From: Pseudoalteromonas sp. P1-25
GTDB lineage: Bacteria > Pseudomonadota > Gammaproteobacteria > Enterobacterales > Alteromonadaceae
Assembly: GCF_001401805.1 (NCBI RefSeq)
Contig: NZ_LKDW01000002.1
Location: 248,001 to 312,000 of the forward strand
DNA length: 64,000 bases
Direction: 5' to 3'
The notes beneath the pieces are model-generated. The model had not been told where the DNA came from, did no database searches, and saw only the letters and a list, made by a program, of their open reading frames with translations. Each line of letters opens with the position of its first letter. Positions within the stretch are counted from its first letter, which is position 1. Positions 36,954-45,476 of the stretch are shown one piece after another. The position numbers and the translations under genes are program-made.

Positions 36954-37427
36954 ATCGCAGGCTTGCCAATCTTCTTGCCATTTTATGAGTGTTTTATAGT
37001 CCCCATTTGCAATAGCGGGGATAGTAAACAATGGCACAGGTAAAAAGTCATCACCACAATACAGTGGGCTACAGGTATGCACATAGGTTGTGTATAAAAT
37101 ATAGCTTGAAGGCGATTTACAGGTATCGGCACCGTTTGAGTGAATGTCTTGGCCAATCACTTTTATTTTAGGGGCAAGCAAACCAGCACTGTGTAGCTTC
37201 TCAATACTGTGTTTTACAAAAGGGCTATTATTTAATGGGTGCATGGCGTCTTCGGTTGGGCACATTACCCGGGTAATAAAATAGCCATCTTTTAATACAG
37301 TTGGGAATTCTTCCCCCATAATTTGGCCATTAAAACGCAGTGCATTAACTAACCGGTTAATGGCTTGCTCGGCGTGTTCTAGGGTAGTGTCTTGGTAGCA
37401 GTCAAACGTTAAATCAACAACGAACAT
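36954..37427 (-). pseudogene. N-terminal fragment of the DUF2310-type Zn-ribbon gene, split by the island
   Basis: Reading from 37427 gives MFVVDLTFDCYQD and 158 host codons up to the island junction. The frame then runs 8 codons into island DNA and stops at 36927. The fragment lacks the zinc ribbon, which is left at 6141-6440. By eye it is about 75% identical to residues 1-158 of the intact island copy. A truncated protein could still be made because promoter and start are retained. It follows the 87-codon gene by 13 bases, suggesting the original gene was in an operon with it. Confidence 0.92.
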
Positions 37428-37440
37428 TTATAGTCTCAAA

Positions 37441-37704
37441 TTATTTTTGCTCTAACAGGGCTAGCAACCTATCGAGTTTTTTCTCAATGCGATCGAGTTG
37501 AGATGTTTTAGGCTCAACGATGCTCTGCTCAGGGTTTTTCATTAAATTATGAATTGAATCAGGATTATTTTTATATTGGCTTACTGCAGCAATAATAACC
37601 GGCATAGGCACAGGTTGTGCTAAACGGCTTTTAGTTAGGGCAACAGTAGGGGTTTTGCCTTCATCAAGAAGGACTTTAATTGCATCAAATACAACTGCAT
37701 TCAT
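37441..37704 (-). CDS. Conserved hypothetical protein with C-terminal coiled coil
   Basis: The family name is not recognised. The 87-residue protein has a helical N-terminal part (FDAIKVLLDEGKTPTVALTK) that reads like a small DNA-binding or helical domain, a proline-rich turn and a C-terminal coiled coil (QLDRIEKKLDRLLALLEQK). It is located 13 bases upstream of the interrupted Zn-ribbon gene on the same strand, so the two were probably one transcript. The size and composition support a real gene. Confidence 0.7.
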   Translation of the reverse strand: MNAVVFDAIKVLLDEGKTPTVALTKSRLAQPVPMPVIIAAVSQYKNNPDSIHNLMKNPEQSIVEPKTSQLDRIEKKLDRLLALLEQK

Positions 37705-37813
37705 TAGATTTGTAACTCTTTAATATATATGCGCAGCAAGTGTTTGTTGCGCGGGTGCTATAGTAGCAACAATACCAAGGCGCATAAAGCCTTGGTATAA
37801 GTAGAGGGGGGGA

Positions 37814-38053
37814 TTACTTACCTTCTTGGCGAAGCCTTACATCAAGTTCATCAATTACTTCGCTCCACGCGCCATCTTCTGCTAGCGATTCTGCTAAAAA
37901 ATGCTGCTGTGCTTCATCCCAAAAAGGAGCGTGTTGTAAAAGCGTTGTGTCTTCTAGTGAGTGAGAAGCAATAAAATCGTCAATCTGTTGCTCTGAGCTA
38001 GGTAAACCCAATTGTGCAAACAACGTTTTCATATCATGTTTTGTCGTATCCAT
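37814..38053 (-). CDS. DUF2789 family protein
   Basis: The 79-residue sequence fits DUF2789 from memory: KTLFAQLGLPSSEQQIDDFI, then HAPFWDEAQQHFLAESLAED and AWSEVIDELDVRLRQ. Its function is unknown. It is likely a small soluble helical protein. It has its own intergenic space on both sides and is transcribed away from the acetyltransferase gene. Confidence 0.8.
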   Translation of the reverse strand: MDTTKHDMKTLFAQLGLPSSEQQIDDFIASHSLEDTTLLQHAPFWDEAQQHFLAESLAEDGAWSEVIDELDVRLRQEGK

Positions 38054-38263
38054 ATTATTACTCCATCTGATTAAATTAAACCAAGCTTAGAGCCAGACTA
38101 TAGGCTTTGCTAGTTAAACTCTCGCTGAATTGACGGTATTTTTGCTTTAGGTATATAGTTAACGTGTAGTATAGATAAACATTTTCGCCATACAATTACC
38201 AACCATCTTACATGTGGTAAACAACTGGCAACGTTGAGGGTAGAAAAGCAAAAAGGATACACA

Positions 38264-38908
38264 ATGACAGTCACCTCTAATGAGCACACATTAAGCGTAC
38301 AATACCTCGCCCCTGAAGATATAAGCACGGCAGGGAGTTTAATCTATCAGGCCTATCATGATGATCCGCTACTGCAAAATTTATTAGGTTATGATCAACA
38401 TAATATGGCTGCCTACGAGAAAAAATTACGCTCAGTGATACGCGAAGAACTCAGTGCTTTTTGGCAAGAAAAGCTGCCATTAATAGGCTTGTACCGCGAT
38501 GATAAATTAAAGGCGGTCGCGTGTGTATTTGAGTCAAGCAGCCAATTACAACCAGAGCGTTATTGGCATTGGCGCTTAAAGTTAATGCTCAGTGCAGGGT
38601 ATTTGCAAACCAACCAACTAATAGAAAAAGAGCAAACAATACGCACTGCGCTTAATGAGATTGGCGATTACTACTATTTAGCGTTTATTGCGGTAGACCC
38701 GCACGTGCAAGGCCACGGCCTTGGGCGTTTCCTGTTACGAGGCTTGGATGATTTAGCAACTAAAAACACAGGAGCCAAAGGGCTTGCCGTTTTTGTTACA
38801 CGCCAAGAGCATAATACGTTTTTTAAATCAGAAGGATTTAGCACCTATAAAGCACTTGCCTTTAATAAAGTATCTGGAGAGCTTCTTTTTAAACCATATG
38901 CAAAGTAA
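38264..38908 (+). CDS. GNAT-family N-acetyltransferase
   Basis: The frame is open from a TTG at 38234, but the ATG at 38264 has AAAGGA at a proper distance, giving 214 residues. The GNAT acetyl-CoA binding motif is VDPHVQGHGLGRFLLRGL, followed by GAKGLAVFVTRQEHNTFFK typical of the fold. The N-terminal helix region SLIYQAYHDDPLLQNLL resembles acetyltransferases acting on small molecules or toxins. Substrate unknown. The gene lies just upstream of the CsrB-like locus, on the same strand. Confidence 0.82.
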   Translation: MTVTSNEHTLSVQYLAPEDISTAGSLIYQAYHDDPLLQNLLGYDQHNMAAYEKKLRSVIREELSAFWQEKLPLIGLYRDDKLKAVACVFESSSQLQPERYWHWRLKLMLSAGYLQTNQLIEKEQTIRTALNEIGDYYYLAFIAVDPHVQGHGLGRFLLRGLDDLATKNTGAKGLAVFVTRQEHNTFFKSEGFSTYKALAFNKVSGELLFKPYAK

Positions 38909-38944
38909 GTCTGTAAGCGATAAGCGCCATTACGGACATATGCC

Positions 38945-38962
38945 CGTGAGATATATCTTACA
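38945..38962. promoter_or_regulatory. GacA/UvrY-like activator box upstream of the CsrB-type RNA
   Basis: CGTGAGATATATCTTACA matches the palindromic consensus TGTAAG-N6-CTTACA, with two differences in the left arm. It lies about 170 bases before the likely start of the RNA, the usual distance range for GacA/UvrY activation of CsrB/RsmZ genes. Confidence 0.6.
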
Positions 38963-39119
38963 TTGACGTGCGCATTATCAGTTACGGTCGTTCACAAATG
39001 CAGCTTTAATAGGGTAAGGTTCTGTTTTGTATGGGGTTTCATATTTTTTCATATATATTACGAAAAATTAATTTTGTTTACCTAGTAGGATGAAACCCAA
39101 ACTCGCGTAGTATTTAACG

Positions 39120-39593
39120 TGTCAAGACGACATAGCTTAATGACTAAGCTACTGCCAAGGATACGGAATAGGCAACATAGCAGATGCCAGCAGGAAGCAT
39201 AAAGGACAAATTAAAAAGGACGCAAGGACGAACGAGGAAGTGCATGAAGCGCTTAGTAGTTGGAACTACTTAAGGATATTTACGGATGAGGCTACAGGAA
39301 GTAGCAGGAGCGTTAGTTTACGCAGGATGGCCAAGGCGGCAAGTGGAAAATGCAGGATGCATTTAAAGTGGCAGGAGCTACTTAAAAGGATGACCAAGGA
39401 TGATGCTACAGTAAGTAGCCAAGCGTTAGTTTACGCGGGTTAGTCAGGATGGTTATGGATTTTGCAGGATGCAATGTTGAGGGTAAATAGGGTTGTTTAC
39501 TCGTTCAGGGGATGATAATACGGATTTTGGGTCAAGGATAACAAGCAGGATGCTGTAAGAGTGAGGCGTAACTTTTGTTACGCCTTAGTTTTA
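39120..39593 (+). ncRNA. csrB: CsrB-family regulatory RNA (CsrA sponge)
   Basis: Between 39155 and 39552 there are about 25 GGA motifs, many as CAGGATG, CAGGAG or AAGGA in loops of small stems. This is the signature of CsrB/RsmZ RNAs, which titrate the translational repressor CsrA. A 5' hairpin (TAGCTTA-atgac-TAAGCTA at 39133-39151) and a terminator at the end frame the unit. The start is estimated, not mapped. The surroundings support the call: E. coli csrB also lies between syd and yqcC. The only open frame inside (39240-39443) is not protein-like. The exact 5' end could be off by some tens of bases. Confidence 0.85.
39562..39593 (+). terminator. Rho-independent terminator of the CsrB-type RNA
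   Basis: AGGCGTAAC (39564-39572) pairs with GTTACGCCT (39577-39585) around a 4-base loop, followed by TAGTTTTAT. Confidence 0.85.
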
Positions 39594-39648
39594 TGTATTA
39601 ACTTATTTTAGTGGTTTCACTTTAACCCCACTGGTTTAACGATTAGCG

Positions 39649-39948
39649 TTAAATTTTGTGTGGGGGCACAACAACACTTTTTAGCATTTCATTTTCCATA
39701 ATTAAAATACCTTGATAGGCATTTTCGCCATCACTTGAAAACTCAAACATAAATTCGCTTTTGATCCCCGGTTTGCCATTTTTTAAAACGCCAAAGCGGC
39801 GCTTTGTGCACGCTACGCTCATTAACTGAACCTGTAATTGTTCAGCTTGGCGCGCAGCATGACTGTTAGCAGCTTCTGCTACTTTTCGGTTTAGCCAAAA
39901 TAAGTATATTACAGCGCCAATAGCGATAAACGTCCACAAAGTAGCCAT
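39649..39948 (-). CDS. DUF3301 family membrane-anchored protein
   Basis: The 99-residue protein has one N-terminal transmembrane segment (WTFIAIGAVIYLFWLN). A short helical linker and a beta-rich soluble end (RRFGVLKNGKPGIKSEFMFEF) follow, fitting DUF3301. Its function is unknown. Its start overlaps the stop of the DUF3549 gene by one base, so the two are an operon, a pairing common in marine gammaproteobacteria near truC and yqcC. Confidence 0.8.
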   Translation of the reverse strand: MATLWTFIAIGAVIYLFWLNRKVAEAANSHAARQAEQLQVQLMSVACTKRRFGVLKNGKPGIKSEFMFEFSSDGENAYQGILIMENEMLKSVVVPPHKI

Positions 39949-40976
39949 TAAGAGAACAACCTTCCAATTGCGCGAGCGAGCGTTTCGCTGCGATTTTCTT
40001 TACGTAATAAGCCTAATAAGTGTGGGCGTATAGTGGGTATTGCAACTAAATCAGCAAATATACTGGGAAATAGCTCGGCAATTTGCTGGTGGTGCGCACA
40101 ATTATCCATAAAAATATGTAAGCGCTCAGGCTCTTCTAGTTGAGCAAAACAACGCCCTGCAATTGTTAAAAGTACATCTGAATCAGTACTAAGAGATGAG
40201 CTTAATGCAGCATCTACTAGTTGTATACACAGCCCTTGCGCTTGGCCTTTTGAAAGTGAGCGCAGTGCGGCAGTCAGTGCAATAGTATCGTTATTTTCAA
40301 TGGCTGTGTGGCCATAGGCCACTAAAAGCTCACTGAGTGATGGCGGTATTTCTACATGTTCAAGCATAGCGCTCAGAGGCTGTAATACTTCAAGTGGTAA
40401 ATGCGGCCAAGCATTTTGCAAGTTTGCTAAGTTGTTGTCGTGATTTAGGCGCAGTGCAAAATCCGCAATACCTTGTAGCGCAACGCTTTGCCAATCATCA
40501 AAACCTAAATCACCACTAAAGTACAGCTGCGTATGCTCGTAATATTTAGAGGCTGGCTGCTTTAACAATACTTTAAGTTGGGCGTTAAAAGCCGCTAATT
40601 TATTTGCATTAGGGGTAAAAACATAAGGGTTATTATCTAGCTTACCATCGGCTTGCTCGCCGGTAATTTCGCTGCCTAGGGCCTCAATAACCATATTAGC
40701 GAAATGATCGCGGCTCGCGCTCACTAATTTACTTTGCTCATCAAGTGGAAATTTTAAAAACCACACATAAGGTTCTTTACTTGCTTTGCTATCCCAAAAT
40801 TGAATAGCCAGCCATGCATGCCCTGCAAGCGGATAAGGATAAGGAACTTGCGCTTGCTCGATAGCTAAAAACTGTTTTTTATCAAGCTTAGTAATATGCC
40901 TGCCAATATCAAAAGCACGCCATTGTGTACCGGCGCCATCTAAAAGTTGGCCAAGTGTCGCTATGTGTTCGCTCAT
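39948..40976 (-). CDS. DUF3549 family protein
   Basis: The 342-residue soluble protein starts with TLGQLLDGAGTQWRAFDIGR and has AWLAIQFWD and YVWFLKFPLDEQ, which I recall from DUF3549. The C-terminal half is helical with HEAT-like repeats (ALRSLSKGQAQGLCIQLVDA). No catalytic motif or signal peptide is visible. It is the first gene of a two-gene operon with DUF3301 and is divergent from yqcC. Function unknown. Confidence 0.8.
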   Translation of the reverse strand: MSEHIATLGQLLDGAGTQWRAFDIGRHITKLDKKQFLAIEQAQVPYPYPLAGHAWLAIQFWDSKASKEPYVWFLKFPLDEQSKLVSASRDHFANMVIEALGSEITGEQADGKLDNNPYVFTPNANKLAAFNAQLKVLLKQPASKYYEHTQLYFSGDLGFDDWQSVALQGIADFALRLNHDNNLANLQNAWPHLPLEVLQPLSAMLEHVEIPPSLSELLVAYGHTAIENNDTIALTAALRSLSKGQAQGLCIQLVDAALSSSLSTDSDVLLTIAGRCFAQLEEPERLHIFMDNCAHHQQIAELFPSIFADLVAIPTIRPHLLGLLRKENRSETLARAIGRLFS

Positions 40977-41081
40977 CGTTATCTCAATTGTTTTTACTGC
41001 AAAATTACCTCAATTATACGCCATAGCAGGCATTGAGGGAACAGGGTATAATTGCCCCATAACGTAAAAAGAAGAGTGGTT

Positions 41082-41402
41082 ATGTATCAACAAACGCAGG
41101 CTTATTTAAACCAATTAAGCACACTTTTAAAAAAACATAAGCTGTGGCAAATTACGCCAATAGAGGCAAATAGATTACAATCTCAAGTGCCGTTTTGTCA
41201 CGATACTATGGCATTTGAGCAGTGGTTACAGTTTGTATTTATTGAAAAAATGCAGCAATTAATAACGCTTAACCAACCATTACCACAAAATTTTGCTATT
41301 GCGCCCATGGCTGAAATGGCGTTAGTGGGTAAAACCGGCAGCGGCGAAATTATAGCGTTACTTAGTGAGCTTGATGCTTTTTTAGGTAACCCCCATGACT
41401 GA
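41082..41402 (+). CDS. yqcC: YqcC family protein
   Basis: The ATG at 41082 (MYQQTQAYLNQL) follows AAGAAGAG and is preferred over the frame opening at 41052. The 106-residue protein contains PFCHDTMAFEQWLQFVFIEK and PMAEMAL, typical of the YqcC family, whose structure is a helical bundle and whose function is unknown. The gene overlaps truC by 8 bases. The order yqcC-truC-flavodoxin is the same as in E. coli. Confidence 0.88.
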   Translation: MYQQTQAYLNQLSTLLKKHKLWQITPIEANRLQSQVPFCHDTMAFEQWLQFVFIEKMQQLITLNQPLPQNFAIAPMAEMALVGKTGSGEIIALLSELDAFLGNPHD

Positions 41403-42159
41403 AAAGAGAGAACCTATAGCGTACGGCGAGCTTAATATTCTTTACCAAGACGACTACTTTGTTGCCATAGATAAGCCCGCAGGCTTATTGGTTCATCGCT
41501 CTTTTTTAGATAAACACGAAACGCAGTTTGCAATGCAGATGCTGCGCGACCAACTAGGGCAACATGTATTTCCGGTGCACAGGCTAGATAGACCAACATC
41601 AGGTGTGCTGTTATTTGCGCTAAGCTCAGAAGCCGCCCGAGACATGAACACGCTTTTTATTGACGGCACGATTACAAAACGTTATTTAGCGCTTGTACGT
41701 GGTTTTGCACCTGAATCGGTATTTTTAGATAAACCATTAAAAGAAGAGCTTGATAAAATAGCTGACAAATTTGTTACGCAAAATAAAGCGCCACAAGCGG
41801 CGCAAACGCAATTTAATTGTCTGCATCAAGCCACGCTACCCATCCCTATCGGTAAATACCCCACGGTACGTTACTCGCTCGTAGAGTGTTTTCCAAAAAC
41901 TGGGCGAAAGCATCAGATTAGGCGCCACCTTAATCATTTATCAATACCTATTATTGGTGATGTAAATCATGGTGATAATCAGCACAATCAATTTTTTAGG
42001 GAGCATTTTGCACTTAGGCGGTTAATGTTATTTGCAACGCAGCTTAGCTTTGTGCACCCTTATACGCATAAACCCATCGTAATTAAAGCGCCACTAGGTG
42101 AAGACATGCTTAGTATATGTAAGCAACTAGGTTGGCCACAGCAAGAAAAGGATTATTAA
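41395..42159 (+). CDS. truC: tRNA pseudouridine(65) synthase TruC
   Basis: TruC isomerises uridine 65 of some tRNAs. The 254-residue protein of the RluA-type family has the catalytic motif VHRLDRPTSG with Asp65. DKPAGLLVHRS lies near the start and GRKHQIRRHLNHLSIPIIGD in the C-terminal part, both diagnostic. It is translationally coupled to yqcC (8-base overlap) and to the flavodoxin gene (1-base overlap). No anomaly. Confidence 0.95.
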   Translation: MTEKREPIAYGELNILYQDDYFVAIDKPAGLLVHRSFLDKHETQFAMQMLRDQLGQHVFPVHRLDRPTSGVLLFALSSEAARDMNTLFIDGTITKRYLALVRGFAPESVFLDKPLKEELDKIADKFVTQNKAPQAAQTQFNCLHQATLPIPIGKYPTVRYSLVECFPKTGRKHQIRRHLNHLSIPIIGDVNHGDNQHNQFFREHFALRRLMLFATQLSFVHPYTHKPIVIKAPLGEDMLSICKQLGWPQQEKDY

Positions 42160-42608
42160 TGGCACATATTAGTATTTTTGTAGGCAGCGTTAACGGCGGC
42201 GCAGAACGTTTAAGCTACGACGTTGCAAATACAATAGAAAAAGCGGGGCACACTGCGAGCGTTATTAGTGAGGCCTCACTTGATGATATAAAAAACGCCT
42301 CACATATATTAATTGTTACCTCAACCACAGGGCAGGGCGATGTACCTAGCAATTTAGCGGGGCTCTACTTTGCTATGAACAGCACATTTCCGATGCTAAC
42401 CGATAAGCCATTTGGTGTTATTGCTATGGGCGATAGATGCTACGGCGATACGTTTTGCGGTGCAGGGCGCAGCTTTGATGAGCTACTACGTGACTTGCAA
42501 GCTAAGCCGATAGGAAACCGTTTAGAAATAGATGCCTGTGAAGACTTTGAGCCATGGCCTGTAGCAGAGCCGTGGTTAAAAGCATGGCTTGAAAAGTTAC
42601 CAGCTTAG
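42159..42608 (+). CDS. Flavodoxin (YqcA/MioC type)
   Basis: The frame opens at 42132, but the ATG at 42159 overlaps the truC stop (TAATG) and gives 149 residues starting MAHISIFVGSVNGGAE, the beginning of the flavodoxin fold. The FMN phosphate loop reads VGSVNGGA, an atypical form, with TSTTGQGDVPSNL and GDRCYGDTFCGAG as further FMN-binding loops. It is a short-chain electron carrier. The E. coli neighbour yqcA is the positional equivalent. MioC-like function is likely but the partner reductase is unknown. Confidence 0.88.
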   Translation: MAHISIFVGSVNGGAERLSYDVANTIEKAGHTASVISEASLDDIKNASHILIVTSTTGQGDVPSNLAGLYFAMNSTFPMLTDKPFGVIAMGDRCYGDTFCGAGRSFDELLRDLQAKPIGNRLEIDACEDFEPWPVAEPWLKAWLEKLPA

Positions 42609-42618
42609 TAAACTGCTT

Positions 42619-42829
42619 TATACCAATGCGCATAATTAAGTGATCTATTTTGAGGATGGATAAACGTGTTGATAGCAAGGCAAAAAATTCGCGATTTAGT
42701 TGTTCTCGGCAATTGCTCCTGCATTGCTCTACCTTCTGCATCCATGCAGTCGTAAATGAGATTTTTTAAACGCAGATAGTGACACGTTTAGTCCCTGAAA
42801 ATGATTAAGTATTATTGCGGATTGGTATT
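42619..42829. repeat. MITE-like interspersed repeat
   Basis: About 210 bases with inverted ends: ATACCAATGCGCATAATTAAG on the left resembles the complement of the right end, ATACCAATCCGCAATAATAC. No gene inside. The size, ends and intergenic position are typical of small nonautonomous repeats in Pseudoalteromonas-like genomes. Only one copy is seen in this window. Confidence 0.55.
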
Positions 42830-42842
42830 ATATGCACAAAAC

Positions 42843-42870
42843 AAAAAAGGAGCGCATGCGCTCCTTTTTT
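42843..42870. terminator. Palindromic bidirectional terminator
   Basis: A-run, GGAGCGCATGCGCTCC and T-run. It lies downstream of mltD on the minus strand and of the flavodoxin operon on the plus strand. Confidence 0.85.
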
Positions 42871-42887
42871 AAATATTAAACCGTTGG

Positions 42888-44465
42888 TTAACTACTTCTT
42901 ACATCAACCTTAAGCTTTAACTTTTGGCCTGGTTGTAAATACTTTTGGCCGGCTAAGTTATTCCACTTAATAATTTCGTTTACGGTTAAATTAAATTTAG
43001 ACGCAATACGTGCGAGCGAGTCACCACGGCGTACTTTGTAAGTAATGGTGCGATTAGTACTTGCAGTTGCTTGTGGTTTACTCGCTGACTTATACACAGT
43101 GAGCTTTTGATTTAAGCGCAACACTGCGTTTTTCTTCAGTTTATTCCACGAGGCCAGCTCATCCATGGTGACATCGTATTCACGACTAATGTCCCACAGG
43201 GTGTCGCCACTTTTAACCGTGTGCGACAGCTTTTTACGGGTGGCTTTATTAGCGGCTAAACGCATTTGCTTAGGTAAATGTTCGCTATTAATTGCCCCAT
43301 CGGTTAAGGGGACCAATAACTGTTGGCCAATACGTATGGTGTTTGACTTTAATTTATTAAGCGAGCGAATAGCACTGGTGCTGGTGGTAAACTTTTTAGC
43401 AATAACCGATAGGCTATCACCGCGCGCCACAGTGTATTGTTGCCAACGTAAACGGTCTTTCACATCGGTTTGTGCCAGCTTTTGGCTAAATTGCTCAGCT
43501 TTATCGCTGGGTAACAATAAAAAGTGCGGGCCGTTAGGATCGGTCGCCCAGCGATTAAAGCCAGGGTTTAACCTGTATAGCTCAGTCAGGGTCATATCGG
43601 CCATATCAGCGGCCAGTGCTAAGTCTATCTGTGAGCCTACATCAACCACTTCTACAACTTGCGCGTTGATTACCGGCTTCCACTTTACATTAAACTCATC
43701 AGCGCGTTTTAATAAATCGGCAAGGGCTAAAAGTTTTGGTACGTACGCGGTGGTCTCGCTAGGTAAATCCAAAGACCAAAAGTCGGTGGGTAAATGCTTT
43801 TTACGGTTTTTCTTAATCGCACGCATTAAACGCCCTTCGCCTGAATTATAAGCCGCAATGGCGTTTAACCAATCGCCCTCAAGGGTTTTGTGTAAATACG
43901 ATAAGTAATCAAGGGCAGCACGCGTAGATTGCACTATGTCGCGTCGGCCGTCGTACCACCAGTTTTGTTTTAAATCAAAACGCTCGCCTGTGGCTGGCAT
44001 AAATTGCCAAATACCCGAAGCACTGCGATTAGAGTAGCCAAATGGGTCAAACGCGCTCTCTACAATAGGTAAAAGCGCGATTTCGATAGGCATTTCGCGC
44101 TTTTCTACTTCTTCAACAATAAAGTGTAAGTAAGGTTCTGCGCGTTTTGAAATGCGATCTAAATAAGCTTGATGACGTGCATAGTAATTGCGCTCAGTAA
44201 CAACAGGGCGGTTTTGCGGTACATCAATAGACAGTTGGTAGCGAATACGCTCCCACACATCATCAAAAACGGGGGCGCCTTCGCTCTGTTCAACGTGTTG
44301 ATATTGTGCGTTTACCATCAATGCATTGTTAATATCGTTAGGGCTTGCGCCTTCTAAGCGCTTATTTGCTTGGGTAGCAGCTTGTGCGTCTGAATCTACG
44401 GTTGTTAATGTTTGACAACCACTTAGCGCAACCGCCAAGGCAATTAATAGAGGAGATTTATTCAT
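42888..44465 (-). CDS. mltD: Membrane-bound lytic murein transglycosylase D with three LysM repeats
   Basis: The ATG at 44465 starts a lipoprotein signal with lipobox LSGC (Cys17); the frame opens slightly earlier. The 525-residue protein has an SLT-type transglycosylase domain with catalytic Glu136 (IVESAFDPFGYSN) and SGIWQFMPATG. Three LysM peptidoglycan-binding repeats follow (about 345-390, 415-458 and 475-520), each starting with a YTVARGDSLS-like stretch. E. coli MltD has two LysM domains. The enzyme cuts peptidoglycan glycan strands. mltD next to gloB is conserved. Confidence 0.94.
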   Translation of the reverse strand: MNKSPLLIALAVALSGCQTLTTVDSDAQAATQANKRLEGASPNDINNALMVNAQYQHVEQSEGAPVFDDVWERIRYQLSIDVPQNRPVVTERNYYARHQAYLDRISKRAEPYLHFIVEEVEKREMPIEIALLPIVESAFDPFGYSNRSASGIWQFMPATGERFDLKQNWWYDGRRDIVQSTRAALDYLSYLHKTLEGDWLNAIAAYNSGEGRLMRAIKKNRKKHLPTDFWSLDLPSETTAYVPKLLALADLLKRADEFNVKWKPVINAQVVEVVDVGSQIDLALAADMADMTLTELYRLNPGFNRWATDPNGPHFLLLPSDKAEQFSQKLAQTDVKDRLRWQQYTVARGDSLSVIAKKFTTSTSAIRSLNKLKSNTIRIGQQLLVPLTDGAINSEHLPKQMRLAANKATRKKLSHTVKSGDTLWDISREYDVTMDELASWNKLKKNAVLRLNQKLTVYKSASKPQATASTNRTITYKVRRGDSLARIASKFNLTVNEIIKWNNLAGQKYLQPGQKLKLKVDVRSS

Positions 44466-44649
44466 ATATACCAATACATCAGGTAAAAAAACTCGGCGAA
44501 TACTACCCGTTATGAGTCAACATTGCCACTTAACGACCAACTTTAACATATTGATAAAACCATTCGCTATTTTTAAACCAATGGTTTTATCTAGGTCATA
44601 CCTAACCACGATGCTGCAAAATTAATAACAGCAGGTCAACATATCCTAA

Positions 44650-45423
44650 CTAAAAGTTGTCTTTGAATCGTCTCAGACTGGCAAAGTTTTCCCAGGGTTC
44701 ATTGTTTTTTGTAACCAACACAAACTCTTTTGGAATTAACTCTGTAATTGTCGGTAGGTCGCTGCGCATAAACGGATTAACTTTTAGCTCTTGGCCTATT
44801 GTACTTGGCAGTGTAATTTCGTTGTTAGCGCGCTGTGCATCTACTTTATCGCTGTATTGGAGTAGTTCAGGGTTACGCGGCTCTACGGCTTTTGCAAATG
44901 CTAAATTAGCTTGTGTGTATTCATGGGTGCAATACACTTTGCAGGTTTTAGGTAGCTCACGCAGCTTATTAAACGAGTGCCACATTTGCTCTGGCGTGCC
45001 TTCAAATAATCGCCCACAGCCACCGCTAAAAAGCGTATCGCCTGTAAAGGCCAACTCTTCATGAGTATAACAAATGTGATCAAGCGTATGGCCTGGGGTA
45101 GTAATAATATTAAAACGCACACCCAATACCTCAATGCTATCGCCATCAACCAGAGTGTTGGTGACTCCCGCAAAGGGACTGTTTATAGGGCCGTACACGG
45201 CAATACTTGGAAACTGTTTTACAAGTTCGCCTACGCCACCGGTATGATCGCTATGATGATGGGTAATTAAAATACCACCAAGTTGTAAATTATGCTCTGC
45301 TAAATGTGCTATAACGGGCTGAGCGTCGCCAGGGTCAACCACCCATGCTAGGTCGCTATTATGGGTAGTTAAACACCAAATGTAATTGTCAGAAAAGGCT
45401 TTAATTGCTTTAACTTGCACCAT
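44650..45423 (-). CDS. gloB: Hydroxyacylglutathione hydrolase (glyoxalase II)
   Basis: GloB hydrolyses S-lactoylglutathione in methylglyoxal detoxification. The 257-residue metallo-beta-lactamase-fold protein has the binuclear metal motif THHHSDH (54-60), TPGHTLDHICY and the CTHEYTQANLAFA stretch. The gene is divergent from yafS, as in E. coli (gloB-yafS). Length is normal. Confidence 0.96.
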   Translation of the reverse strand: MVQVKAIKAFSDNYIWCLTTHNSDLAWVVDPGDAQPVIAHLAEHNLQLGGILITHHHSDHTGGVGELVKQFPSIAVYGPINSPFAGVTNTLVDGDSIEVLGVRFNIITTPGHTLDHICYTHEELAFTGDTLFSGGCGRLFEGTPEQMWHSFNKLRELPKTCKVYCTHEYTQANLAFAKAVEPRNPELLQYSDKVDAQRANNEITLPSTIGQELKVNPFMRSDLPTITELIPKEFVLVTKNNEPWENFASLRRFKDNF

Positions 45424-45476
45424 ATTAATTTGCTCTATAAAGTGACAGATAACACCTAGTATAACGAGCTATAAAA

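Noticed and set aside
39240..39443. 67-codon open frame
   Set aside because: It lies inside the GGA-rich CsrB-type RNA, its composition reflects those repeats and it has no protein-like features.
43165..43851. 228-codon frame antisense to mltD
   Set aside because: mltD is complete with clear domains on the other strand; the antisense frame has no recognisable features.
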